NCBI RefSeq assembly: GCF_002892795.1
Contig: NZ_PJMC01000002.1
Location: 310,001-374,000 of the forward strand
DNA: 64,000 nt
Direction of reading: 5' to 3'
Source of the DNA: Arthrobacter sp. AFG20
GTDB lineage: Bacteria > Actinomycetota > Actinomycetes > Actinomycetales > Micrococcaceae
Each line of letters opens with the position of its first letter. Within the stretch, counting starts at the first letter, position 1. Made by a program: the position numbers and the translations under genes. Shown one piece after another: positions 25,791 to 33,035 of this stretch. The notes under the pieces are model-generated. The model searched no databases. It saw nothing but the letters and a program-made list of their open reading frames with translations, and was not told the origin of the DNA.

Positions 25791-26387
25791 GTGAGGCTAC
25801 TGGGTTATACCCGCGTGAGTACTTCAGGCCAGGACGCCCAGCTCCGGCTGGGCGCGCTGGTTGCCGCTGGTGTGCAGAAACGTGACGTCTTTGCCGATGT
25901 GACTTCCGGTAGCAAGACGGCGATCGAGCGGACCGGTATGAAAAGGCTCCTCGAGTATGCCGAGGAAGGCGACACCGTTGTTGTGTGGCGTGTCGACCGC
26001 TTGGGCCGGTCGCTGATCGACGTGCTGAACACGGTGGCCCTGCTGCGCGGCCGCGGTGTCCACGTGCGGTCCATCGCTGATGGCATCGACCCGGCAACCT
26101 CGACCGGCCGGCTGATGTTGAACATGCTCGCCACCCTTGCCGAGTATGAGCGCGAGCTCATCATCGAGCGGGTCAATGCCGGCATCTCCGCAGCACGACA
26201 AAACGGCACACGCTTCGGCCGGCCGCTGTCGGACCCGACCGTCATCGCCGACAAACTCGCGATCGCCCTGGACGCCCGCGCCAAGGGGCGCACCGCCGAG
26301 GACGCCGCGCGTCTCGTTGGCTGGAGCCGCGCAACGCTCTACCGCCACCAACAAGCCCGTGATGCACGCGAGAGCACCACAACGTAG
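25791..26387 (+). CDS. Serine recombinase (resolvase family) 2
   Basis: 198 residues. It contains LLGYTRVSTSGQDAQLR with the catalytic Ser, VWRVDRLGRSLIDVLNTV, GRLMLNMLATLAEYERELIIERV, and a C-terminal HTH (TAEDAARLVGWSRATLYRHQQ). GTG 25791 is the nearest start giving the normal N-terminus; the ribosome-binding site is poor. The frame is open for 52 codons upstream but without resolvase similarity. It is closer to Tn3/invertase-type resolvases than to the copy at 18551, with which it shares only family motifs. Its last 23 codons belong to the long direct repeat. Confidence 0.88.
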   Translation: MRLLGYTRVSTSGQDAQLRLGALVAAGVQKRDVFADVTSGSKTAIERTGMKRLLEYAEEGDTVVVWRVDRLGRSLIDVLNTVALLRGRGVHVRSIADGIDPATSTGRLMLNMLATLAEYERELIIERVNAGISAARQNGTRFGRPLSDPTVIADKLAIALDARAKGRTAEDAARLVGWSRATLYRHQQARDARESTTT

Positions 26388-26905
26388 CCCGGAATCCACG
26401 CGCTGTCTGAAGACTCCGGTTTCCGGCCTCGCTTAGCTAGCGCCCAGGTCTACTGCACGGACCTCGCTTCGCTCGGGCTGTAGAAGCGTTTTTCTGTTTT
26501 TGCTGCTGTCCTCCGGATCGTACGTGCCCGCTCCACCGGTTCAACCGTCCTGCGGACGGCTGCGCAGCTGATGCCTTGTGTCGGCGCTTCGCTTATTTCC
26601 TCCCACAACCCATCCACTGCTTGCCCTTCGGGTTGCCCCGGCTCCGACGGGCACAGCTACGCGCTGCTCCGCCAGCAGGCAAAAACAACCGGGGGAGAGG
26701 GAAAGCTGGCCGGTCACCAAAGCCGCCCCACCCACCGGATCCTCAGCAAAGGACGAGAGAAACCATGAATGATCGCATTGCACGCGCGGCCCTGACCCGA
26801 CTCTTCGAACCCGGCGACCGTGTCGGTCAGGCCCTCGTGGGCAGGCTCGGCGCGTACGCCGCGTTGAGGCTTGCCACCGGCGCGCAGCCCGTACACGCCA
26901 TTCCG
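26319..26905. repeat. Long direct repeat, copy 2 (587 bp)
   Basis: Matches 19201-19789. It carries the 3' end of intact resolvase 2, the second leader element and the start of the full-length dprA. Similarity to copy 1 ends at 26905, inside the dprA coding region. Confidence 0.9.
26462..26718 (+). ncRNA. Structured leader element, copy 2
   Basis: Closing stem 26496-26508 (GTTTTTGCTGCTG) with 26673-26686; internal hairpin CCGTCC-TGC-GGACGG at 26545-26559; conserved end block GCTGGCCGGTCACC to 26718. It lies 46 bp before the dprA ATG, separated by a further conserved stretch CCTCAGCAAAGGAC that carries the ribosome-binding site. Close copy of the 19345 element. Confidence 0.62.
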
Positions 26906-27610
26906 GAGGCCACGGTCGAAGAACTGTCAGAGGCGTTGAAGCGGTGGGCTCCGCGGGTTCCGGAGGTCGACGCGGAGAAGGACCTAGCCACCATCGAACG
27001 CCTGGGTGGCGGCTTCCTCATTCCGGGGGATGAACACTGGCCTGAAGGCTTGGACGATCTGCCCGACGCCCCGTACGGGCTTTGGTATCGGGGCAACATC
27101 GGCAACGGCATCCCAGCACCTTCGAACTGTGTGGCCCTTAGCGGTTCCCGGGACTCGACCAGCTACGGCGCCTCCGTTACAGGGGACATGGCATACGGGT
27201 TGGCCCAACGTGGAATTTGCGTGATCTCAGGGCTGGCCTACGGCATCGATGCGCACGCGCACCGGGCCGCGTTGGCCGCAAGCCAAGGCGACGGACCGGC
27301 CACCCTTGCGGTACTGGCCGGAGGCCTCGACCGGGACTACCCATCCGGTAACGCTGACCTCGCGGCCGCGATCCGCGGCAACGGCCTGACGCTCTCGGAG
27401 CTCCCGCCCGGTTCCGCCCCGACCCGGTACAGGTTCCTGCAGAGAAACCGCATCATCGCCGCCCTCGCCGGGGTGACCTGTGTCGTGGAAGCCCGCTGGC
27501 GCTCAGGGGCGCTGAACACCGCCCACCACGCGGAGACCATCGCCCGGCACGTCGCGGCCGTCCCCGGGAGCGTACACAGCGCCAACTCCGCAGGATGCCA
27601 CCGCTCCTGA
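26765..27610 (+). CDS. dprA: DprA/Smf-like DNA-processing protein (frameshifted at the 3' end)
   Basis: 281 residues with the Rossmann-like DprA fold: CVALSGSRDSTSYG (GSR motif), VISGLAYGIDAHAHRAAL, VLAGGLDRDYP, and FLQRNRIIAALAGVTCVVEAR. DprA binds single-stranded DNA and loads RecA; island or plasmid-borne paralogues are common in actinobacteria. The frame stops at 27610. A one-base shift at about 27603 would continue with LLKEGAAVLVSDSAELAELL to TAA 27670-27672, which matches the usual DprA C-terminus. So either the gene lost its last 22 residues or a base is missing here. Confidence 0.85.
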   Translation: MNDRIARAALTRLFEPGDRVGQALVGRLGAYAALRLATGAQPVHAIPEATVEELSEALKRWAPRVPEVDAEKDLATIERLGGGFLIPGDEHWPEGLDDLPDAPYGLWYRGNIGNGIPAPSNCVALSGSRDSTSYGASVTGDMAYGLAQRGICVISGLAYGIDAHAHRAALAASQGDGPATLAVLAGGLDRDYPSGNADLAAAIRGNGLTLSELPPGSAPTRYRFLQRNRIIAALAGVTCVVEARWRSGALNTAHHAETIARHVAAVPGSVHSANSAGCHRS

Positions 27611-27679
27611 AAGAAGGCGCGGCCGTACTGGTGTCCGATTCGGCCGAACTGGCCGAACTCCTCGCCAGCTAAACCCTTC

Positions 27680-27711
27680 AGGTGACCGTCCCGTTGCCGG
27701 GGCGGTCACCT
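27680..27711 (+). terminator. Terminator after dprA
   Basis: Arms AGGTGACCG (27680-27688) and CGGTCACCT (27703-27711), extended inside by TCCC/GGGG pairing. It begins 7 bp after the TAA of the shifted dprA frame, which supports that frame as the true 3' end. Confidence 0.65.
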
Positions 27712-27959
27712 GTGGCGGTCCGCCGTCGTGGCCGGCCTGCGTGGTGGGTCGGCTGCGGCGGACCGCCATTCGCACACTCAGTGCCGGCGACCGGGGGCGC
27801 GCGGCCGCCTATGCCAAGGGACGCCGAAAGAAGAATCGGGGTGCTGATGGAGGGTTCGCAGGGCTCACCAGGAAAAGGGCGTCCGCTGGCGCGGCCGGCA
27901 GTGGGTCCAGTGCCGGCTCCGCAGGGCTCCGCCGCCCCTGGCCCTGTTCTGTCTACGAC

Positions 27960-28193
27960 GTTTTGGCTGCTGTCCTGTCGGATTGTACGTGTCCGCTCCG
28001 GCCCCTCTAGCCCCTCCTTCGTCGGGGCCCGCGGCGCAGGAAATGTCCCTGCGGCGCTCCTTCGTCGCTGATTTCCTCCGGGAATTTCCCGCCCCTTGCC
28101 CTTACGGGTAGACAGGCCTCCGTCGGCCACAGCTCCGCAAGCTTCGCCAGCAGCCAAAACAACGGGGGGGAGAGGGGACGCTGGCCGGTCACC
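27960..28193 (+). ncRNA. Structured leader element, copy 3
   Basis: Closing stem 27960-27972 (GTTTTGGCTGCTG) pairs perfectly with 28148-28160. The internal hairpin is GCCCC...GGGGC at 28010-28028, a different sequence at the same place as the CCGTCC/GGACGG hairpin of copies 1 and 2. The usual upstream block CTTCGCTCGGG is missing. It ends at GCTGGCCGGTCACC, 43 bp before the DUF4192 ATG. The 287 bp before it (27673-27959) hold only the dprA terminator. Confidence 0.62.
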
Positions 28194-28236
28194 TAAGCCG
28201 CCCCGCCCACCGAATCCTCAGCAAAGGACTTTCAAC

Positions 28237-29262
28237 ATGAACGACGCAATCCGCATCTCCAGCCCCGCCGACATCCTCGGTTTCATCCCGCACTCCCTCG
28301 GGTTCGTACCGCGGGAATCCTTCGTGTTCCTGACCATGCGGGGCAAGACGCTGGGCGCGACACTCCGCGTCGACGCCCCCGTGGCCGCCGAACCCGCCGG
28401 TTTCGCCCGCTCCATGGTGGACTACCTCGCACTGGACACACAGGCCACCGCGGTGCTGCTGGCCATCTACACGGCCAGCACCCCCGCCCTCGGCCAGCCC
28501 CGCCCCTTCCACGACCACGTCGAGGCCGTCATTGAAGCGCTGGACAGCGAGGGTACCCCGCTGCAGGACGCGTGGCTGGTCACCCCGTCGCACTGGCAAA
28601 ACCTGCTGTGCGACAGCGACGCCGGGTGCTGCCCGCCCGAACCGCTCGAATCCATCACCGACGGGCAACTGAACGCGGAACTGGTGTTCCGTGGCAGCAG
28701 CTACCAAAAGACGCCCGGCACCAGCTATGCGCCGTTCGCAGGCCCAGCAGACAGGGAGGAACAGATCCGCCACGCGCTCCCGGGAGTGCTCGGCGCGGAA
28801 CTGCATCCGGGCCGGGAACTGTGGGCCGAGGCCCTGACCCGGGACGGCTGGACGGATCCGCAGACAACGGTGGAGCTGCTGGCATGCTTCCAGCGCCCGG
28901 ACCTGCGCGACACATTGTTTTGCAACGTCATCGACCCGGAGCTGCCGGACGCCGAGGACAGCGGGAATCTGCTCATGGGGGAGGGTATCGCCCCGAACTG
29001 GAACCGCGTGGACCAGGCGCAGGAAACAGCCCGGGACCTCATCGACGCCGCGCCGGAAGGCTACCGGGCGCCCCTGCTGACCTTGATCGGATGGCTGGCA
29101 TACCTCAAGGGTCAGTCGTCGGTAGCTGCGGACCACTTCAAGCTTGCTCTGGCTGATACACCGGGCTACAGGCTCGCCGAACTGATGGACCAGCTGGTGA
29201 GCCGGGGAACCATCGCCCCGGTCGCGAAGAACCAGGCAACCGCCTATAAGCGGCACCGCTAA
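28237..29262 (+). CDS. DUF4192 domain protein
   Basis: 341 residues. The DUF4192 signature opens the protein (SSPADILGFIPHSLGFVPRES), with VFLTMRGKTLGATLRVD and the later LLTLIGWLAYLKGQSSVAADH. DUF4192 proteins are frequent on actinobacterial plasmids and integrative elements; their function is unknown. The start at 28237 has CAAAGGAC about 9 bases upstream, within the conserved sequence that follows the leader element. A terminator follows at 29270. Confidence 0.85.
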   Translation: MNDAIRISSPADILGFIPHSLGFVPRESFVFLTMRGKTLGATLRVDAPVAAEPAGFARSMVDYLALDTQATAVLLAIYTASTPALGQPRPFHDHVEAVIEALDSEGTPLQDAWLVTPSHWQNLLCDSDAGCCPPEPLESITDGQLNAELVFRGSSYQKTPGTSYAPFAGPADREEQIRHALPGVLGAELHPGRELWAEALTRDGWTDPQTTVELLACFQRPDLRDTLFCNVIDPELPDAEDSGNLLMGEGIAPNWNRVDQAQETARDLIDAAPEGYRAPLLTLIGWLAYLKGQSSVAADHFKLALADTPGYRLAELMDQLVSRGTIAPVAKNQATAYKRHR

Positions 29263-29269
29263 GAACAAC

Positions 29270-29299
29270 GGGGCCGGACCGGGAAGGCGGTCCGGCCCC
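29270..29299 (+). terminator. Terminator after the DUF4192 gene
   Basis: Perfect 11-bp arms GGGGCCGGACC (29270-29280) and its complement (29289-29299) with an 8-nt loop, followed by TTGGG; a short T run only. Confidence 0.75.
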
Positions 29300-29328
29300 T
29301 TGGGTGCGGCGGCGGCCTCCCCCGCATG

Positions 29329-29460
29329 CGCACTGAGGAGAATAGGACACGGCAGGGGAGCCGTTCTTGACCTACCCGCTGCGTGACGATTGATGTGAAT
29401 GTTGTGTGATCTGTCTAGGAGGAGATCTGTCAGCCCGGCTCTCCAGCTACCCACTTTTGG
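29329..29460 (+). mobile_element. Truncated IS110 left end (leader only)
   Basis: A diverged copy of the leader of the IS110 element that follows. It shares ACTGAGGAGAA with the 58-kb remnant, GGCAGGGGAG (29351-29360), CGTGACG (29382-29388) and GGAGATCTGTC (29421-29431). Similarity fades after about 29460, where the next element's left end begins, so the older element appears to have been cut by the newer one. Confidence 0.65.
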
Positions 29461-29516
29461 CATGCATCAGCGCGTCGCAGTTAGCAAGGGGAACGCACTG
29501 GCCAAGATAAGACCGT

Positions 29517-29745
29517 GGCAGGGGAGTGGTTCCTGACTTGCCCGCTTCGTGACGATTCGCAGCAAGGCGCGGATGCTGTCTACGCGGAGATCTGTCGGCT
29601 CCACTTCCCTGTCACTCACCTAGGGCGACCGGGCCGGACGGAGTCGTGACTTGATAGGAACGTGCAGCTTAGCTTTTCAGTGCTTTGTCCGCCCGGCCCG
29701 GTCAATCGTGCTCGCCACTCTCAACCTCGACAGGAATGAGCAGGC
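29517..29745 (+). ncRNA. Candidate bridge RNA of IS110 element 2
   Basis: Non-coding leader conserved with the remnants at 29351 and 58271: GGCAGGGGAG, CGTGACG, GGAGATCTGTC, then TTGATAGGAACGTGCAGCTT and CTTTGTCCGCCCGG shared with 58.4 kb. A 31-nt window (29555-29585) between the conserved blocks is different in all three. This is the pattern expected of an IS110 bridge RNA with a programmable target-binding loop. The RNA ends are not known. Confidence 0.48.
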
Positions 29746-30810
29746 ATGACACTCACAACGACACACCCAATCCGGGCCGTAACTATCGGAGTGGACACTC
29801 ACCAACTGGTCCACCACGCGGCGGCAGTGGACCAGGACGGGCGACTGCTAGGTGACCGAAAATTCGCCGCTGGGCTGGACGGATACCGTGAACTGCTCGA
29901 CTGGGCCGCAAGCTTCGGTATCATCAACGCCTTCGGCGTCGAATGCACCGGATCCTACGGCGCAGGGTTGACCAGGCATCTCCTCGCCGCAGGAATCGAT
30001 GTAGTAGAGGTCAACAAGGGCCACTCCCAGGTTCGCCACCGCGTGGGAAAGAGTGACGCCGTGGACGCTGAGGCGGCCGCTCGTAAGGTTCTCTCTGGAG
30101 AGTGCTCAGATCCGGCCAAAGACACCACCGGAGCGGTGGAAGCCATCCGCAATCTTCACTTGGTTAGAGACTCTGCGGTCAAGGCCCGCAGCGCGGCATG
30201 TGTCCAGCTGCGCGACGTTCTGCTCACCGCACCGGACCACCTCAGGACCAGATTGACCGCCAAGACCCTTGAAGGCAAAGCGACGCAAGCCCGCGCCCTG
30301 CGGCCGGACCTGAGCCGGATTCATGAACCCGAGCAAGCAGTGAAATACGCTCTCCGAGAGCTCGGCCGCCGCGTTCACGAGCTCACGGCCGAAATCAACG
30401 AGGTAGACAAGCACCTGACCCAGCTGGTCTCCGCCGTGGCACCCAACACTATGGCATTGCCCCAGATAGGTCCCGTCAGTGTTGCCCAACTACTCATCAC
30501 CGCCGGCGAGAACTTCGAGCGCTTCCGCAGCGAAGCTGCTTTCGCCCGGCTCTGCGGCGTTGCACCCATCCCCGTCTCGTCCGGGAAATCGCACCGCATG
30601 CGGCTGCACCGGGGAGGTAACCGCCAAGCCAACAGGGTCATCTACCTCATTGCTATCTGCCGCCTGCGATACGACCCAAGATCCCAGGCCTACCGAGACC
30701 GCAAGAGGGCACAAGGGCATTCATCAGCCGAGGCCATCCGCTGCCTCAAACGTTTCATAGCCCGGGAAATTTACTACAGCCTCAAAAAAGATCTGTCTCG
30801 AGCTAGCTAA
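29746..30810 (+). CDS. IS110-family transposase
   Basis: 354 residues, full length for the family. The DEDD domain is seen in AVTIGVDTHQLVHHAAAVD, NAFGVECTGSYGAGL and VGKSDAVDAEAAAR. The C-terminal domain has the serine motif PVSSGKSHRMRLHRGGNRQAN, and the protein ends shortly after CLKRFIAREIYYSL. ATG 29746 follows CAGGAATGAGCAGGC, which is conserved in the 58-kb remnant. It is only distantly similar to the transposase at 14596. Confidence 0.93.
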   Translation: MTLTTTHPIRAVTIGVDTHQLVHHAAAVDQDGRLLGDRKFAAGLDGYRELLDWAASFGIINAFGVECTGSYGAGLTRHLLAAGIDVVEVNKGHSQVRHRVGKSDAVDAEAAARKVLSGECSDPAKDTTGAVEAIRNLHLVRDSAVKARSAACVQLRDVLLTAPDHLRTRLTAKTLEGKATQARALRPDLSRIHEPEQAVKYALRELGRRVHELTAEINEVDKHLTQLVSAVAPNTMALPQIGPVSVAQLLITAGENFERFRSEAAFARLCGVAPIPVSSGKSHRMRLHRGGNRQANRVIYLIAICRLRYDPRSQAYRDRKRAQGHSSAEAIRCLKRFIAREIYYSLKKDLSRAS

Positions 30811-30886
30811 GCTCTGGGCCAGTCGTGGAAGGCGTCCGCATTGCCTGCACTCGTGGTGTCGTTCTAGGTGGACTCGCGGAAAGTAT

Positions 30887-31642
30887 CTAGGCTACTTCCG
30901 GCAAGCGTATCCAAGGTCGCAAGGCAATTAGCCCCTCCGGTTGTGATTCCGCCCATCGCACTAGCTCAGTGGTCAAATGCGGGACATGAACTCTAATCTC
31001 GATGTCTCCTGTTGAGCTGAGCCCTTGTCCAGCTGCGTAGAAAAACCAGCGGGCCTGCGCGAGCGAAGCCTGGGCTCGGTCTATTTGGTCCCTTGAGTAG
31101 GAGCTTGCCTGGACGACGAGGGAGTGGCTGTATAGAGGGCCCAGAATTTTTCTGGCTCGTTCTGCGTCGGATGCCAAGACGTAGGTGCAAGTCGTCGGCT
31201 CATTTGCCTGCGTATTGACTGGTACGTCCACCCGCCACAGAACGGTGCCGTCATCAAAAAGCCTAGGCATTTGTTCCCGGTCAAGTTCAGCCCGAGAACC
31301 TTTACTGGGCAACCAACCGGTAAGGGGTTCGTGCATTCGAAGCAGATTTATGAGAGGCGTCACCGCGCTGGTGGCCGGCCTGGCTAAGTTGCCACCGACA
31401 ATACGAATACTTTCTCGGGCCCAAGTACCTTCAATGCTGATCACCGACTCGTGGCTGAATCGCGTCAAGACTGATTCGGGGTCCTCGAGCAGGACGCGTG
31501 GGTAATTTGTGTTGATGCTTCCGTTAGATTCGTCTGGATGTGGCGGCAAGGCAAACAAGGCTGGCCTCCTCTGGCTAAGGTCCAGTTGGCCCACTGTCGT
31601 CACTGAGTCATTCATTCTTAGAGGACGCTGTGTCACGGTCAT
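30887..31642 (-). CDS. Hypothetical protein
   Basis: 251 residues from ATG 31642 (MTVTQRPLRMND); 31615 and 31687 are other possible starts and none has a good ribosome-binding site. It is soluble, with no signal peptide or membrane helix. Mixed alpha/beta composition with segments such as ISIEGTWARESIRIVGG and GLIALRPWIRLPE. No family recognised. It lies between the IS110 element and a small secreted protein gene on the same strand, with a terminator in between. Confidence 0.6.
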   Translation of the reverse strand: MTVTQRPLRMNDSVTTVGQLDLSQRRPALFALPPHPDESNGSINTNYPRVLLEDPESVLTRFSHESVISIEGTWARESIRIVGGNLARPATSAVTPLINLLRMHEPLTGWLPSKGSRAELDREQMPRLFDDGTVLWRVDVPVNTQANEPTTCTYVLASDAERARKILGPLYSHSLVVQASSYSRDQIDRAQASLAQARWFFYAAGQGLSSTGDIEIRVHVPHLTTELVRWAESQPEGLIALRPWIRLPEVA

Positions 31643-31662
31643 CCTTAGATAGTGGTAGACGG

Positions 31663-31692
31663 ATCGGATGCCGGCTGACGCCGGCATCCGAT
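31663..31692 (-). terminator. Hairpin terminator between two minus-strand genes
   Basis: Perfect 13-bp arms ATCGGATGCCGGC (31663-31675) and its complement (31680-31692), 4-nt loop. It lies just after the stop of the 31699 gene. Confidence 0.65.
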
Positions 31693-31698
31693 GCGGGG

Positions 31699-32037
31699 CT
31701 AGCAGCCTGCCGGTGCTAAGGAATCTGCAGCTTTAGTTCCCGTGCTGGTGGCTGTGGGATCAAAGCGGCAACCGAAATCGTCGATGAACTCAAGGTACAG
31801 AGTCCACTTACCGGCCTGCGTTCCGCGTTGGCAAAGCCAATTGTTTACATCAGGCTGAGACCTGACAAGGGATTGCCCGCGTGAGGCGCAGGTTTCGTAG
31901 CTATAGAACCAATTAACTTCATACGGGAGCCAAGTGTTTGCTTGCGCGGGAGCGGCGGACAGTAGACCTCCGCTCAGTAAGCAAACTGCCATACCGATGC
32001 TGGTCGCGATTTTACGTACAGACGATTTCAGTCTCAT
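31699..32037 (-). CDS. Small secreted protein (112 aa)
   Basis: 112 residues with a signal peptide (basic start MRLKSSVRK, core IGMAVCLLSGGLL, cleavage after AQA). The mature part is about 80 residues, aromatic-rich (WLPYEVNWFYSYETC) with four Cys that could form two disulfides. AGGGGGAAAA precedes the ATG at 32037. No family is recognised. Small secreted Cys-containing proteins in islands can be bacteriocin-like, but nothing here proves it. Confidence 0.65.
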   Translation of the reverse strand: MRLKSSVRKIATSIGMAVCLLSGGLLSAAPAQANTWLPYEVNWFYSYETCASRGQSLVRSQPDVNNWLCQRGTQAGKWTLYLEFIDDFGCRFDPTATSTGTKAADSLAPAGC

Positions 32038-32420
32038 TTTTCCCCCTGGAAATGGTGTTCGCTGACAAGCCGAACAATACGCATCGTGCCAGGAAACACA
32101 AGTCAAGTGCACGGTGGCTTCATAGTGCGCATAAAAGCACGAGCGTCTGCACCATTGCCGTGAACATGACCAGCAGGACGATCTCTCCCGGACCCCATCC
32201 AAATCGCTGCATCGGTTGGCCGGAATCAATAAGGCGGGAGTTAGGCTTCGCCCATAAATTGTTTGATCGAGACTCATTCCGCGTTTGGTCTTGTCTATAG
32301 GAACATCTCCTCCGGCCGCCGATCACGCTGCCGCGGGCGCAGCACCACAAGCGGGCATCGGCCGGACGCGGGGCTACAGTGGAAAGGAACACGATCCACT
32401 AAGAGCCTGAGGGGCAGCAC
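32038..32420. other. Non-coding stretch between divergent genes
   Basis: 383 bp containing the promoters of the secreted-protein gene and the 50-residue peptide gene. A 29-codon minus-strand frame (32120-32209, MQRFGWGPGEIVLLVMF...) with one hydrophobic helix is possible but has no ribosome-binding site. Confidence 0.35.
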
Positions 32421-32573
32421 ATGAGCCACGAGTACATCCTGACGGACGATGACGCAGCCCCTGCCGATGCCACCCATGCCCAGGACGTTCTCGAGCTCTC
32501 GATGTTGACCATGCCGCAGCCAGGCGCCCCGATCGTTGATATCTCCTGGGAGAAATCCCCGCTGGACCTGTAA
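32421..32573 (+). CDS. Short acidic peptide (50 aa), possible peptide precursor
   Basis: ATG 32421, six bases after GAGGGG, TAA 32571-32573. The 50-residue product is acidic and begins MSHEYILTDDDAAPADATHA; it then reads DVLELSMLTMPQPGAP and ends VDISWEKSPLDL. An Asp/Glu-rich leader with an LELS-type motif and a short distinct C-terminus recalls precursor peptides of ribosomally made natural products. No modification enzyme is encoded nearby, so that is a weak inference. It is followed by two hairpins. Confidence 0.5.
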   Translation: MSHEYILTDDDAAPADATHAQDVLELSMLTMPQPGAPIVDISWEKSPLDL

Positions 32574-32625
32574 GTTGCTGCAGCGATGACGCTGCAGCCC
32601 TAATTTTCCTTTTGCTGAGGGAAAA

Positions 32626-32655
32626 CTGAGGCCGGCCCCAAGGGGCCGGCCTCAG
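32626..32655 (+). terminator. Terminator after the 50-residue peptide gene
   Basis: Perfect 14-bp arms CTGAGGCCGGCCCC (32626-32639) and complement (32642-32655), flanked by GAAAA and CCCTTT, so it could work both ways. A second small dyad GCTGCAGCG...CGCTGCAGC lies at 32577-32598. Confidence 0.75.
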
Positions 32656-32676
32656 CCCTTTAAACCCTGAAAAGGG

Positions 32677-32941
32677 CCTCGCTTCGCTCGGGCTGTAGAA
32701 GCGCTTTTCAGTTTTGGCTGCTGTCCTGACGGATTGTACGTGTCCGCTCCGGCCCGTCTAGCCCCTCCTTCGTCGGGGCCTGCGGTGCATGCATTTCCCT
32801 GCGGCGCTCCTTCGTCGCTGATTTCCTCCGGGAATTTCCCGCCCCTTGCCCTGCGGGTAGACAGGCCTCCGTCGGCCACAGCTCCGCAAGCTTCGCCAGC
32901 AGCCAAAACAACGGGGGGAGAGGGGACGCTGGCCGGTCACC
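32677..32941 (+). ncRNA. Structured leader element, copy 4 (no gene follows)
   Basis: Closing stem 32711-32723 (GTTTTGGCTGCTG) pairs perfectly with 32897-32909; internal hairpin GCCCC...GGGGC at 32761-32779; conserved ends CCTCGCTTCGCTCGGG and GCTGGCCGGTCACC. Unlike copies 2 and 3 it is not followed by AAAGGAC and a start codon: the DNA after 32941 runs into the end of minus-strand genes. Either the element acts alone or the gene was lost at this edge of the island. Confidence 0.6.
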
Positions 32942-33035
32942 TGAACCGCCCCCGGCACCAAATTGGTCCGCGCCCGCACCCGTTCCCAGCCGCTTGACAG
33001 ACATAGAAGCGTCGGGGCCTGCCGGGCCGCGTGCG

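Larger units (their letters stand above)
29497..30823 (+). mobile_element. IS110-family element 2 (ends approximate)
   Basis: Complete transposase with a 249-bp non-coding leader. A 7-bp inverted match ACTGGCC (29497-29503) / GGCCAGT (30817-30823) lies close to where the ends are expected and is used as a provisional limit; it could be chance, as IS110 ends need not be inverted. The leader is shared with 29329 and 58240. Confidence 0.6.

Noticed and set aside
27741..28010. 89-codon frame between dprA and the DUF4192 gene
   Set aside because: Low-complexity Gly/Ala/Arg product, overlaps the structured leader, no ribosome-binding site.
32120..32392. 90-codon minus-strand frame
   Set aside because: Only the last 29 residues look membrane-like, and no start signal is present; kept only as a remark in the non-coding entry.
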